Shown here: in pieces, positions 22,932-33,176 of the stretch
How positions within the stretch are numbered: the first letter of the stretch is position 1
How the letters are laid out: the number at the start of each line of letters is the position of its first letter
NCBI GenBank assembly: GCA_963989385.1
Contig: OZ022502.1
Span: 12,201,001-12,265,000, forward strand
Length of the DNA stretch: 64,000 nt
Reading direction: 5' to 3'
From: Ctena decussata
Lineage: Eukaryota; Mollusca; Bivalvia; Lucinida; Lucinidae
The notes under the pieces: model-generated
What the model saw: only the letters and a program-made list of their open reading frames with translations
What the model was told of the DNA's origin: nothing
The model's database searches: none
Program-made: the position numbers and the translations under genes

Positions 22932-23132
22932 CAGAGCTCTAGATAAGAGGGAGTATTTGGTGATAATTAGGGATAATTTTTGTTAATTCTGCATAAAAAC
23001 ATATGTTGTGACCCCTCATCTGAACCGTCTCGACGAGACGGTTCAGATGAGGGGTCACAACATATGGTTTCAATGAGAAATGAGAATAATTATCCTTAAT
23101 TATCATCAGATACTCACTCTTATCTAGAGCTC
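22932..23132. mobile_element. hAT-like fold-back MITE, same subfamily as 11574 and 12023
   Basis: CAGAGCTCTAGATAAGAGGG arms and the perfect core palindrome. Flanks TAAATATT / TGAATATT (7 of 8 identical). Confidence 0.87.
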
Positions 23133-23515
23133 TGAATATTAAATAACTGCCCAAAATACAGACACCTGGAATCATGACTGCAGATGCAGACTGCAGTATT
23201 CTTTCTACAGCATTTTGGGAATAGGATGGGGGCCTTTATAGAATTCATAAAATAAATACTCATGTAAACAGAGAAAACTGGGAAATCAAGAACAAAAGGA
23301 AAGTACTGCTACTGCTATGATTATATACCTGTGTATAAAATATGAATTCAATACACCAATGTTTTCAAAAGATAATGAACGGAAACCACTTTTTCATACA
23401 AAATGAAGTCGAAAAGGGGGCATAACTCCCACAATAATAGACAGATTTTACCCTAAATCTAGGTATTTTTTCATACAAAATGAAGTCGAAAAGGGGGCAT
23501 AACTCCCATGGTAGG

Positions 23516-23552
23516 TAGGTAGGTTAGGTAGGTAGGTCAGTGTTTAATAACG
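23516..23552. repeat. (TAGG)n microsatellite
   Basis: TAGGTAGGTAGGTTAGGTAGGTAGG-type run. Confidence 0.8.
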
Positions 23553-23655
23553 GTACTCATTACAACAGCAAAATTCTTTATAACGTCGTTTTGCTTTGCA
23601 TGGAATGGCTAATTTGTTCAAAATATGCATTCATTGTAACAGCAAATTCAGTGTA

Positions 23656-24026
23656 GATAGATAGATAGATAGAGATTAGATAGATTAGACAGATAAGTGT
23701 TTATATAGTCTAGTGGTATCTATCTATCTATCTGTCTATCTATCAATCTATAATCTGCGAGGCAACGTCGTCTGGCCCGCCTATAGGTAACATGTAGGAT
23801 AACAGAAACAGTGATTCGATCATACTGTTCTGTGGTGGAAGAAAGCCAGAAGTAGTTCTCAGCTGAATAGGGACTAGGAAATACTCTGTGAAACCACCGT
23901 GACTCAAAAGGGAACAGTCAACCATTTATACGTGCCAGCGCAGGGTTTGAACCTAAGCGGCAGAGGTATGTAGCCAGTCTACGGTTTATAGGTAAACCTC
24001 GCTACCAACTGAGCTATCGGGTGCTG
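23656..24026 (-). mobile_element. tRNA-derived SINE with (GATA)n tail
   Basis: The minus-strand head AGCACCCGATAGCTCAGTTG GTAG (A box) and GGTTCAAACCC (B box) lie at about 23950-24026; the body extends left to (TATC)n at about 23716-23750. Another GATA run in the opposite sense lies at 23657-23695, so the SINE may have inserted into or extended an existing microsatellite. Confidence 0.75.
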
Positions 24027-24029
24027 ATC

Positions 24030-24674
24030 TAACCCTATTAGTACGGTATTATCTATTAAAACTGTATCCCAGCGACATCAGTTTCAGAGCCCTTAAGATC
24101 AAAATATCCTTCTTTAATGCATATGCAGCAAGGCTGGCCCCAAAACATATTTAAAGTCCTCTGTAATGTTTAGCCTACCATTTCTCTTGTCCTCATGAAA
24201 TATTGTATAAAATTAAAATTTGGGGTTTGTTTTTGAGGGGACTACCTATTTCCACTTATCCTTCTAGCGCGGTATGTGTTTCAGAGCCCTTTTTAAAACT
24301 TTAAAATAGAATTTTATTTTATTTGCTGAGGAGAAAATATGGATTTCAGGAGTAAGCATATTGCTGTTCACATCATATACTTAAAGGTATCAATCATCAA
24401 TCAGTCCTTTTTGAGAGGGTGGTAATAATTTCAGATAGCATGTCAACCTTTGGAGCAATGGCACACTTTTTCAAAGTTGTCAACCCCCTATGACTTAAAT
24501 TGGAAATTTCTACAACGTTCCAAATTTCAGTGTTAAAGATTGATATGCACATTATGTTACAACTGGACCTGGCGACATATCTGCAAAGGAAAAAAATAAT
24601 TTTGATCTTTACAACTCAGATTATAAATGAAAACAATACCACCTACTGTTACTTTCTGGTACTGCTAAACACTT
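24030..24674. other. No gene recognised
   Basis: AT-rich sequence between the SINE and the MULE; one 61-codon open frame with no recognisable features. Confidence 0.5.
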
Positions 24675-24965
24675 CTTTTGGATAGGGTGTTGGAGGTTTC
24701 GCCACTCTGCATGTTCGCCAATCGCCACAAGAGGTTTCGCCACCTTGATGAGAGGTTTCGCCACTTTTTCAATTTTTGCTTTTGGAGGGTTCGCCACTTT
24801 TTGTTGACTTTCATATTAAGTAGCAATTATTTTAAACAGAAATGTAAATTTTGAAAAAAATAAAGGACAAAACATATACTATACCATAATGGTGTTGTTT
24901 TCTTCCAAGATTTTGGTACGAATCTAGTTTGGTTTATCTCCCCTATCATACTACTCCCATACTAC

Positions 24966-25400
24966 GATCATGGCCCACTTCGACTCGAACTGTAGTGGCT
25001 ACTATATTAACTAAAGTTCCAATCAAAGTGCGATGGTAGCTACTAAAATGACGTCATGAACTTACTAAAGATCAATCGAGGTCTTGACCGCCGTTACTCT
25101 AGTTGCAAGATGGCGGCCGCTGAAGACTCTCGCGTTTTGTGGGTGTACAACAAGTATTTGTTTTACTGAGTTGTTTCTTTTCCATTATTTTAGGGCACAT
25201 TTTATCATTTAATCTATAAAATTATTGTTTTTAAAGACGACATGCATGGTAAATGCAATGAAATGCACAGTATTTATTTCCGTTTCCATGACAATCTACT
25301 ATTGTAGCAACTTTGGGGTTCGACTGGTAATGCGATTGCGCATGCCCCAAAATACTACTATGGTAGGAACTTTAGTTTGAGTCGAAAAGGGCCCATGTAG
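24966..25400. repeat. Inverted repeat within the MULE 5' region
   Basis: CATGGCCCACTTCGACTCGA (about 24970) is mirrored near 25377-25397 (TTTGAGTCGAAAAGGGCCCA), with ACTAAAGTTCC and TACTA phrases in both arms. It may be a nested MITE. Confidence 0.55.
25106..25118 (+). promoter_or_regulatory. YY1-like initiator motif
   Basis: CAAGATGGCGGCC is the textbook YY1/TSS motif of many metazoan promoters. It lies ~540 bp upstream of the transposase ATG in a GC-richer island, so it could mark the MULE promoter. A 19-codon open frame starts at its ATG. Confidence 0.4.
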
Positions 25401-25658
25401 ATTAATTCTTCGCTCCATGTAACGCAGAAACCGGGCATAAGGCTCAAAGAAATAATGTAGACCAAGATCGAACAGAAGCAGGCTCTGAGCAGTGTCTACA
25501 TCGCTTGTCACTGGGAAATGGCGCCGGGTACGTCAGTAGTAGGTCGGGGTGTTTAAATTGCATGAGTGTCCCAATATCGAAAGTAAGTACGGTAGAGATG
25601 AATAGTGAGAAGAACTCACGCATACAGACTAAATAGCTCAAGTCAGATCACTTCAAGA

Positions 25659-26093
25659 ATGGCGAACATGATGTACACCTGTGTCGAATGTTCGAAACCG
25701 GTCTCGTCCAGGCAGCATGCAGTCCAGTGCGATAAGTGTGACAGGTTGCAGCATCGTCTTTGTAACACTGGTAGGTAAAGAAAGTTCTTTCATTTTATTT
25801 ATTCATTTTTTAGGATGCGGGGAGGGGGGGTGTGGAGGGGATGGGAGTTTTGCACAACTACTTCAAATAAGAGCACCCAAAATGAGTCATAATTATTCTG
25901 CCTATAATGGCCGTTTACAGGATCTCCGAACTGACCAATAGCACTCACCTTATACGAAATGACACTATATTTGTCAGAATCGTTTTATTATTTTAATCTT
26001 CTAGGTATCAGCTACACTGAGTACCGTGCCATGATGAAGGGCGAATCCACTACAGTATGGCTCTGCAATCCTTGCAAAGAAGAATCAGTTTAT
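25659..26093 (+). CDS. PHD finger, exons 1-2 of the MULE gene
   Basis: Exon 1 (25659-25770) starts MANMMYTCVECSKPVSSRQH and supplies CVEC, CDKC and H--C. Exon 2 (26005-26093) supplies WLCNPC. Together the spacing is C4HC3 (PHD type). Donors GTAGGT and GTAAGT; acceptor CTTCTAG. PHD fingers bind histone tails, so this may tether the transposase to chromatin (inference). Confidence 0.85.
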
Positions 26094-27201
26094 GTAAGTT
26101 GAACACAAATACAATGATATGTAACAATGGAATTGATTTTAAGACAATGCCTAAACATTCCAAACACCAACAATGACAAGAACAACAACAATAATGATAA
26201 TAACAATACAGAGTTACTTCAGACATGAAACAACTTGATAATGATGATAATAATAATAATAATAATAATACAAAATAAATATGGAAAAATACAAGGAAAT
26301 GTTTCCCTTTTCAGCCGGACGAAGAGACTAATACATCCTCAATCTTACAACCTGACAGAATTTCCTTTGGGCATGTAGTTAACTCTACGGCCATTGACAG
26401 CCTACTGCCAGCAGTATTAGATTCATCTACAGTCCCATCTATATCGGAATCCATTCTTGATTTGATTGATGTAGACACGAGAGAACAGTAAGTATGAAAA
26501 TGATTACTATTCAGTTATAAAATATATATTTTAATCTTAATTACATGTAGTGCATTCCTCTGTGCATGCTTATTTTACTTCAGGTGTTTGGATGATTCTT
26601 TGAGTATGCAAGTCCAGCGACTCCCGGTGTTTCAAATGAACACCCTCAAACTCCTCAACATCCCATACCATCAAATCACACGAGTACACCAACTCAGGCG
26701 ATTCAGACTCCTATAAAACACAACACAACGTATGTCATATGCCGAGGTGAAGAGAGTTCAGATTATTATGATCGAAGTATGTCAGTGGAGGCCTCGCTTC
26801 ATGAAGAAGAAAGTAATGCAGTGGGCGCAATTCCATACTTATCTTTTGGTGTTCAGCTGGATCATAGTATAATCCAGTAAGTAAAAACAATACAATATTT
26901 AATAAAATATATATCATTACAACATTATAATTATGAAGATTTTTAGCTTGAATATTTGAATTTTTCAGAACATCTAATCGGTCGGACAGAACTGGAAGCA
27001 GTCGTCGTGATGAAAACCCTACTGGCGCCATTCCTGATGTGTCCTTTGATATTTCTAACAGGAACTTTGACCAGCAGCACCCTATTCAAGAAGAGTAAGT
27101 AAAATCGATTCTTATCTTATGCAGACACCTTGAAGATGTATTAAGACATAGAAAATTGCGTTTTATGAAATGTTAACATTTATGGGCTAATGTTTTACCA
27201 G

Positions 27202-27599
27202 GTCGCTAGCAGATCCCGAGGTTAATGAATCCATTCCTGCAGACAGAGAGGTCGTTTTTGAAGAAATAACAAATGGTTCCAAAAGGGGACGTAGAAAATT
27301 GGTCAGCAGTGATGGATTTTCTTACGTTGTCAAGGTAATTACTTTACACTAGTTCATGTAGCCCAAATATTATATTTTTGAAACTGTTCCTATAAAACAC
27401 AAATGTACTTAAAATTTCGTTATCGTTACAGAAATGTATTGAAAAAGATAACGTGACACAGTGGAGATGCAGAGTCAGAAATAAAAAGCTCACATGTCAT
27501 GCATATGTCAAACAGACTGGCAACATATTTTCAAGAAGCGGTGCCCATGAACATGCTGCGGATCCAGGAATAGCGTCTAAAGTGAAAATTTCTGCCAAG
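27202..27599 (+). CDS. FLYWCH zinc finger, exons 6-7 of the MULE gene
   Basis: Exon 6 (27202-27334) ends GRRKLVSSDGFSYVVK. Exon 7 (27432-27599) continues TQWRCRVRNKKLTCHAYVKQ and ends the motif at SGAHEHAADPG. The W-C...C...H-H arrangement is that of FLYWCH fingers, which commonly precede MULE (Phantom-type) transposases. Confidence 0.87.
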
Positions 27600-27960
27600 G
27601 TAATTATCGTAATAATGCTTATTTATGTTTATTAAGTTCTCCAAATTGATACTAAACGTATTAAACTATATAAGTTTTTTCTTTTAAATTTACCTTGTTT
27701 TTTCAGGTGAAAAGGATTGCAAAAGCCGACGTATTCAGACCTGCAGCTGATGTCGTAGAAGAAGCGATGAGGAATGCTACACCAGGAAGACATCAGCTAC
27801 CGAAAATGGCCAATTTAACTCGTGCAGCGAATCTTCACCGACAGAGGCTTCGACCTACCGACCCGACTGATCTCACATTTAATGTAAGCTATTTTCATTT
27901 ATATTATATAAATTTGGTTGTTATTAGTATATCATTTATGCTAGATTATGAAAAAAGGTA

Positions 27961-28004
<44 letters not shown>

Positions 28005-28022
28005 CTCTGTCTATCTATCTAT
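27961..28022. repeat. (ATCT)n microsatellite in the intron where transposase exon(s) are missing
   Basis: About 15 tetranucleotide units. The intron joining exons 8 and 9 is only ~217 bp and consists largely of this run. Confidence 0.9.
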
Positions 28023-28100
28023 TTAAACTATAGTACAAAAATCCATCTATTGTATAACGTTTAATATCATGTTATAGTTTTTCTCCTTATATTACTTCAG

Positions 28101-28863
28101 GATTGTGGCTGGCACTCCGAGAGATTTTCCCACTGTCGCAGATACGAGGCTGCGCCTTCCATTGGACACAAGCGGTATATAGGAAAGTTCAAACTCTTGG
28201 CTTATCAACAGCTTATATTGAAAGACGTGATAAATACCAATTCATCCGAAAGATATTGGCATTACCATTTCTGCCAGCGGAACATATCCGGGAGGCATTT
28301 CAAGCCCTAGAGTTGCAAGTGGCTCAGATACAGAATGAACCAATTCAGAACCTGGTGTCCTATGTCCGCATAACATGGATCGACGGGCAATGGGAGGTAC
28401 ATGACTGGTCTGTTTACGGAGAGACTGTTAGAACAAATAATGACGTCGAGGGTACGAATAATATATAACTGTAATGATACTAAAAATGATAAAAAAAAAT
28501 TGTATAACTTCTTCACATTGTCAGGCCTGACACAGTATAAAATGCTATTGATCACATCTATTTTCAGGCTGGCACAGACGTCTCAATACAAGTGCGAGAA
28601 ACGCTAAATTGCCATTCTACATCCTTGTTCCGTTATTGCATACAGAAGCGAAGACCATCGACATACAAATTCGTGTCGTCTCAGAAAATATGCTGAGCAA
28701 AATTCAGGGAAAGCAGTACAGCAACATCCACGGAATGTTGTTTGACATATGGGACAAATACGAAAAGGGTGAACTAACTGTCTCAGCACTTCTTCGCCGG
28801 TGTTCGAACATCATGGGATTAGCGCCATCACCCGTTCAGGATTGGGCATCTGAGGGGAACTAG
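28101..28863 (+). CDS. MULE transposase C-terminal half, exons 9-10
   Basis: Exon 9 (28101-28451) reads LALREIFPLSQIRGCAFHWT then QAVYRKVQTLGL, contains ALPFLPAEHI and VRITWIDGQW, and ends RTNNDVEG. Exon 10 (28568-28863) starts WHRRLNTSARN. C-FH-TQA--RK and RTNN--EGWH-RLN are the conserved second half of the MULE/FLYWCH transposase, including the glutamate region. The aspartate-bearing first half is not in the window. Confidence 0.9.
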
Positions 28864-29203
28864 ATTTCCTAATATGGACTTTTTAATGTATAGACTTTTA
28901 AAAGACTTTTACCCATATACATAGTACTTGTGTATAGCTATTTTAAAACCTTATTATTTAAATAAAGTGGACCATAATGAAAGCGCCTCTCTGTGGTGTG
29001 GTCTGGATACCCAACCAAATGCTTTCACGTGATGTTTAAACTGGAAACACTTAGCTAAAGGTAAGATAATATTGTCTTGGGGCGAAACCTCCGAGTGGCG
29101 AAACCTCTCAGGGGGCGAAACCTCCCAGTGGCGAACTTGTTTAGTGGCGAAACCTCCGATGGCGAACTTGTTTAGTGGCGAAACCTCCGTAAACCTTTGG
29201 ATA

Positions 29204-30319
29204 TAAGGACCCTCTTTTCAGAAACATTTTTAAAAAGTTCTAACAGAGTTTCGGTAAACCTCAGCTATTGCATGATATCAAAGATATCAAGCATACCACG
29301 AACTGACGGTAAGTTTCTCTTACAAAATTTTGTCAGTTTAAAAATTTCAGGGTCAAAGCAACCATAACAAAAGTGCATTAAGAAAAATGGCTATTTAAAG
29401 CATATATCCTGTCTTGAATTTTAATTTCTTTTCTCCCAGATTATAGTTTTGGTCATTCTTTATTATGGTGAGGCACAAGACTCTCTGCAGAATATATATG
29501 TTATAAATTTCCTCAGTGCGAATGCTCTGCCATGTACAATTTATGATTACAGTTAGGGCTCTGAAACACATACCGGGACGATATAAAAAACCAGGCCGAA
29601 ACGACCCACCATCACTGGGCGACTCACCCTAAATCAGGCCGAAATGACCTGATCACCAAATGGGAATAAGACTGAAACGAACCGGAGGAAGGGGGCGGGG
29701 GGGGGGGGGGGGGCAAATGGGAATAGGACCGAAAGGACCCTTTACCTTCAGAGTCAGCACTGCTGAAATCTAAGCAGTCGCGAAAACATATGACAAACAA
29801 TCAATAACGCTGTTAAATAGTTGAGAAGGAGCTTCTTTACCTTAAAAGTATTCTCTTTTCTATGGTTTGATGATTTCCCCATTTTTATTTGCAAATCTAT
29901 CCCTAATTTCAGGGGTTTAAGGCGTAAAATGTGGAAACCATGCTTTCCGGATGTTGTCACTTTGCATTTGGCCTATGCAAACATGGGCACGAATACATGT
30001 TCTGACAGTAAGCTACGATATAAACCGTTTAGACATTGAGCTGACGATAGACCCGCCCCCACCCCACCCCACCCCACCCCGGCGATTGTACCCTATGATT
30101 TTCTGAACCTACATTATATAAGAAACAAAATGACACATGTTAGCTCTCTGTACGTTGGGGCGTTAACGTTTTACACTACCCAAATTTACATATTCACGTT
30201 ATAATAGAAAATACACATTGGTATACACATGTTAATATTCGCCCTAAATAATGTTGGGTTTTGTCTGCTAGTACGTACATAAATTGCTGTTTCAAGGTAA
30301 CTGAAATTGTCAAGGATAA
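29204..30319. other. No gene recognised; G-run and local GGACCGAAA repeats
   Basis: Contains a stretch of recurring GACCGAAACGACC-like phrases at about 29590-29745 and a G-run at about 29698-29713; otherwise nothing. Confidence 0.5.
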
Positions 30320-30328
30320 GTTTACTAA

Positions 30329-31391
30329 GGTCGGGTATGAAAACCACAACCCGTACCTCCGTACTCCGTACCTAAATCCGTACCAGAAAATTTTCGGTCC
30401 TGTTGGGAAGCAACCAAAGAAATCAAAGATAGAATAATTGGTGTCATATTAAGACATAATGTATAATAAAGATCTGCCAAAAACACAAAATTCCAAAACG
30501 ACTTATTTTTGAATAAAATGATATTTTTGTATCTCAAAGGGGTATGAAAACCACAACCGTAGCTGAGATCGTTTTTCAGGCATTTTCGATAATTACACTA
30601 ATTTAATTGGAATATACCACTCATACATGTTACAAAAGTAATATTTGACTCAGATGAAGCAAGAAATGCAAAACAAAGTATGTTAAATGTTATTTTTTTC
30701 TACGATTTTGCGATTTCACCGTAAGATTTTCTAAAAATAGAACCATAACAAATATGGTCCGATGCGGTTTCTACAATCGAACCGCAATTCGTCAAATGAG
30801 CAAAACGGGATGGGACATGTCTTCAAATTTATCAGATTTAACAGAAAGTATATTTATAACTGAAACTAATAATAAAACAAATATATATATAAGATTTTGA
30901 TAAATCCCACGCTATTTTGTCCTATTTTATGACATGCAGTCCGATAGTAGAAACCGAACCGGACCATATTTGTTATGGTTCTATTTTTAGAACATTTTCC
31001 GGTAAAATCGCGATATTGTAGAAAAACAACATGTTACATACTTGTTTTATACTTTATTGCTTCATATAAGTCAAATTTTACTTTTGTAACATGTATGAGT
31101 GGTATATTTCAATTAAATTGGTGTCATTATCGAAAAATGCCCGAAAAACGATCTCAGCTACGGTTGTGGTTTTCATACCCCTTAGAGATACAAAAATGTC
31201 ATTTTATTCAAAAACAAGTCATTTTGGAATTTTGTATTTTTGGCAGAGCTTTATTATACATTATATCTTAATATGACACCAATTATTCTAACTTTGAGTT
31301 CTTTGGTTGCTTCCCAACAGGACCTAAAATTTTATGGTACGGATTTAGGTACGGAGTACGGAGGTACGGGTTGTGGTTTTCATACCCGACC
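30329..31391. mobile_element. ~1.06 kb fold-back element with 9-bp TSD
   Basis: Left arm starts GGTCGGGTATGAAAACCACA; the right arm ends TGTGGTTTTCATACCCGACC. The arms pair over roughly 450-500 bp with the centre near 30,860. GTTTACTAA flanks it at 30320-30328 and 31392-31400. The terminal phrase GGGTATGAAAACCACAACC recurs about 210 bp inside each arm. The 9-bp TSD fits MULE-type fold-backs. Small open frames here come from the arms and are not genes. Confidence 0.9.
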
Positions 31392-31400
31392 GTTTACTAA

Positions 31401-32600
31401 CCCGTATAACGTAGTTTACATTATATTTGACGTTTTCCCCTTCAGTGTCCAAATACATGTAATATAGGGAGCAAATTGTAAGAATTGAAGTGAAGAGAAA
31501 AGTTATTGTCATATATATGACTGTTTCAATATTCTAGTATAAAAAACAATCAAACTAAAGTCTTACAAAACTCGTCAGCAGTCACGATAAATGTGTAACG
31601 TATATAACCACAACAAAAATTCGGAGAAAAAAACAACCAGATTAAATCGCTGAATTGGTGGACTGAAGTTTATACGTGCTCCATCAATCTTCTTTGATTC
31701 ATGTCCAGCTTAGATAAGTTAGGCAGCAGTTAGCAGTGGATATGTTAAATGTGGACAGAAACTGTCTTATTTTTTGAAGAATTTAGCCTACAAAATGACG
31801 AGAAAAGCTAAGAAAGCCAATATCAGCTGCATTTTATTTTCAATGTTATATGTATCATGTTTTAATCATGTGGAAAGAATTTCAGTGTGAGTGGGGAGGT
31901 GGCGGGAGGGGAGGGGTGCCCTAGGGTGGTGGGGGTTGGGGTGGGTTGAAGGGGGTAAGAAAGTTAAGAAAATCCAGATTTTAAGGACACTTTTAGAGCT
32001 TTAGTTTAGGGGTGTAAACTCGCTTTCTGGCAGAAAACTGCATGTTTTTTATGTAATTTGCTCGGTTATGGGAGGTGCACCCTCCGCTCTCCGTCGTACA
32101 GGCCCGGTGTGCTGGTTGGTGAGAGGAACGGGGAGGCGGAGTGGGTGGGGGGGGGGGTTAGGAGGAATCGACTCTGTCGCCTGGCAACTTTGACAAGTCT
32201 GCACCTTTTCTCAGGTCAAATATAAAACAAATATCGAAAAGTATGTGTATGTGTGTTTTTGGTGTGATGTCATCAGCGACAACACGCGGAACAGACACGA
32301 TTACAAAGATCTACAAATTTGTAATTTCCTCATTCTAGAAATCGTATGAAAACTCAACCCATTCTAGAGTCTGAATCTACAAACCAAACATTGTTTGCAA
32401 CTCTTGTTCGGCTCATACCGACTCCCACAGTCCAAAGAGTCTCGGTAGCGCAGCTGCCAAGTGGAGTCTCGCCGGTAAAATTTACTTGACCAGTCGACTT
32501 TCTCTTTAATAAATGTCGACTCAAAATAGGTTAGGCCCTATAGCATTCATGGGGTGATAGCCAATGGACTGACATGGAATACAGAAGTATTAAAGGCCCA
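31401..32600. other. No gene recognised
   Basis: AT-rich with G-rich runs at about 31895-31960 and 32130-32160. No exon signal supportable. Confidence 0.5.
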
Positions 32601-32609
32601 GCAGACATT

Positions 32610-32900
32610 CAATGCTGAATCAATGTTGGGAGTCAGTGTTGAATCAATGTTGAATTATTCATTGAATTGAACTGAAGCCTCAATACTCCATTAACAAATT
32701 TGCAAAAGTTTTAGCCTATTTCTAGCGTTTTCGTGAGTACATTTGCACTTTCGATACAAAGTAATATGATATAGAGACAAACACTTCAGATCTTGGTCGG
32801 ACTGATCCCGAAGCAGGATCTACGCTGTTTGTCATTCCATCTGCATCTTTAGACGCATTACTGCAGTGAAAAACCAAACATCAGTTTTAAGACAGTTATG
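32610..32900. repeat. TTGAATCAATG repeat, left copy
   Basis: GAGTCAGTGTTGAATCAATG, GAATTGAACTGAAGCCTCAA and GATCCCGAAGCAGGATCTAC recur in the same order at about 34930-35110. The two copies flank the SINE and the 33.2-34.4 kb element. Confidence 0.75.
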
Positions 32901-32921
32901 CTTAATTCCAATCTTTAGACT

Positions 32922-33053
32922 TCGGACTACCCATCTAGGGGTCGCAAGATCGATCCCCCGCTTCTCCGGTCTTTCGTATACTTTAAACCGAGGTCCCGTC
33001 TCCATATGACCTCGTTGTTGGTGGGACGTTCAACCTGAGTTCACTCACTCCAA
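32922..33053 (+). mobile_element. SINE with (CACT)n tail
   Basis: GGTCGCAAGATCGATCCCCC is a tRNA B-box-like segment. The body ends GGTGGGACGTTCAACCTGAG TTCACTCACTC, a tail type matching the (TCAC)n 3' end of the full-length LINE at 20.9 kb. Confidence 0.65.
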
Positions 33054-33176
33054 TCTTTAGAGACTTTATGGTACGTCAGCCAGTTCAATATAAGGGAAGT
33101 TACTTCTCAAATCACTATTATAATTCTTTCTGCACGACTTTCTTCCCATGTGTTGCCAAACACGGTCTCCTTTTTT

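Larger units (their letters stand above)
25659..28863 (+). pseudogene. Multi-exon PHD-FLYWCH-MULE transposase gene, catalytic exon(s) missing
   Basis: Exons read by splice sites and phase: 25659-25770, 26005-26093, 26315-26487, 26584-26876, 26969-27094, 27202-27334, 27432-27599, 27707-27883, 28101-28451, 28568-28863 (stop TAG). Exons 1-2 form a C4HC3 PHD finger; exons 6-7 a FLYWCH domain; exons 9-10 the C-terminal half of a MULE transposase. Two defects: exon 4 is 293 nt where the phases require a multiple of three, which means a one-base loss near 26610; and exon 8 ends in phase 0 while exon 9 needs one preceding base, so at least one exon is missing between them. The missing part should carry the DGTF-type first catalytic aspartate region. 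The gene is therefore a decayed or internally deleted transposase. AATAAA is at 28961-28966. Confidence 0.87.
24685..29193 (+). mobile_element. Mutator-like element (MULE) with subterminal TTTCGCCAC arrays and 10-bp TSD
   Basis: ~4.5 kb. The left end has repeated GGTTTCGCCACT phrases (about 24692-24815). The right end has their inverted copies, AGTGGCGAAACCTCC (about 29084-29190), ending TCCGTAAA. Flanks CTTTTGGATA (24675-24684) and CCTTTGGATA (29194-29203) match at 9 of 10 bases, the TSD length expected for MULEs. Inside is a PHD-FLYWCH-transposase gene on the plus strand. The same terminus (TTTACGGA reading inward, then TTTCGC) is found in the 57.8 kb element. Confidence 0.88.

Noticed and set aside
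23656..23760. CRISPR-like or other short regularly spaced repeats
   Set aside because: These are GATA/TATC microsatellites linked to a SINE; no spacers.
30975..31467. Open frames of 61-98 codons
   Set aside because: They lie in the arms of the fold-back element and have no protein-like features.
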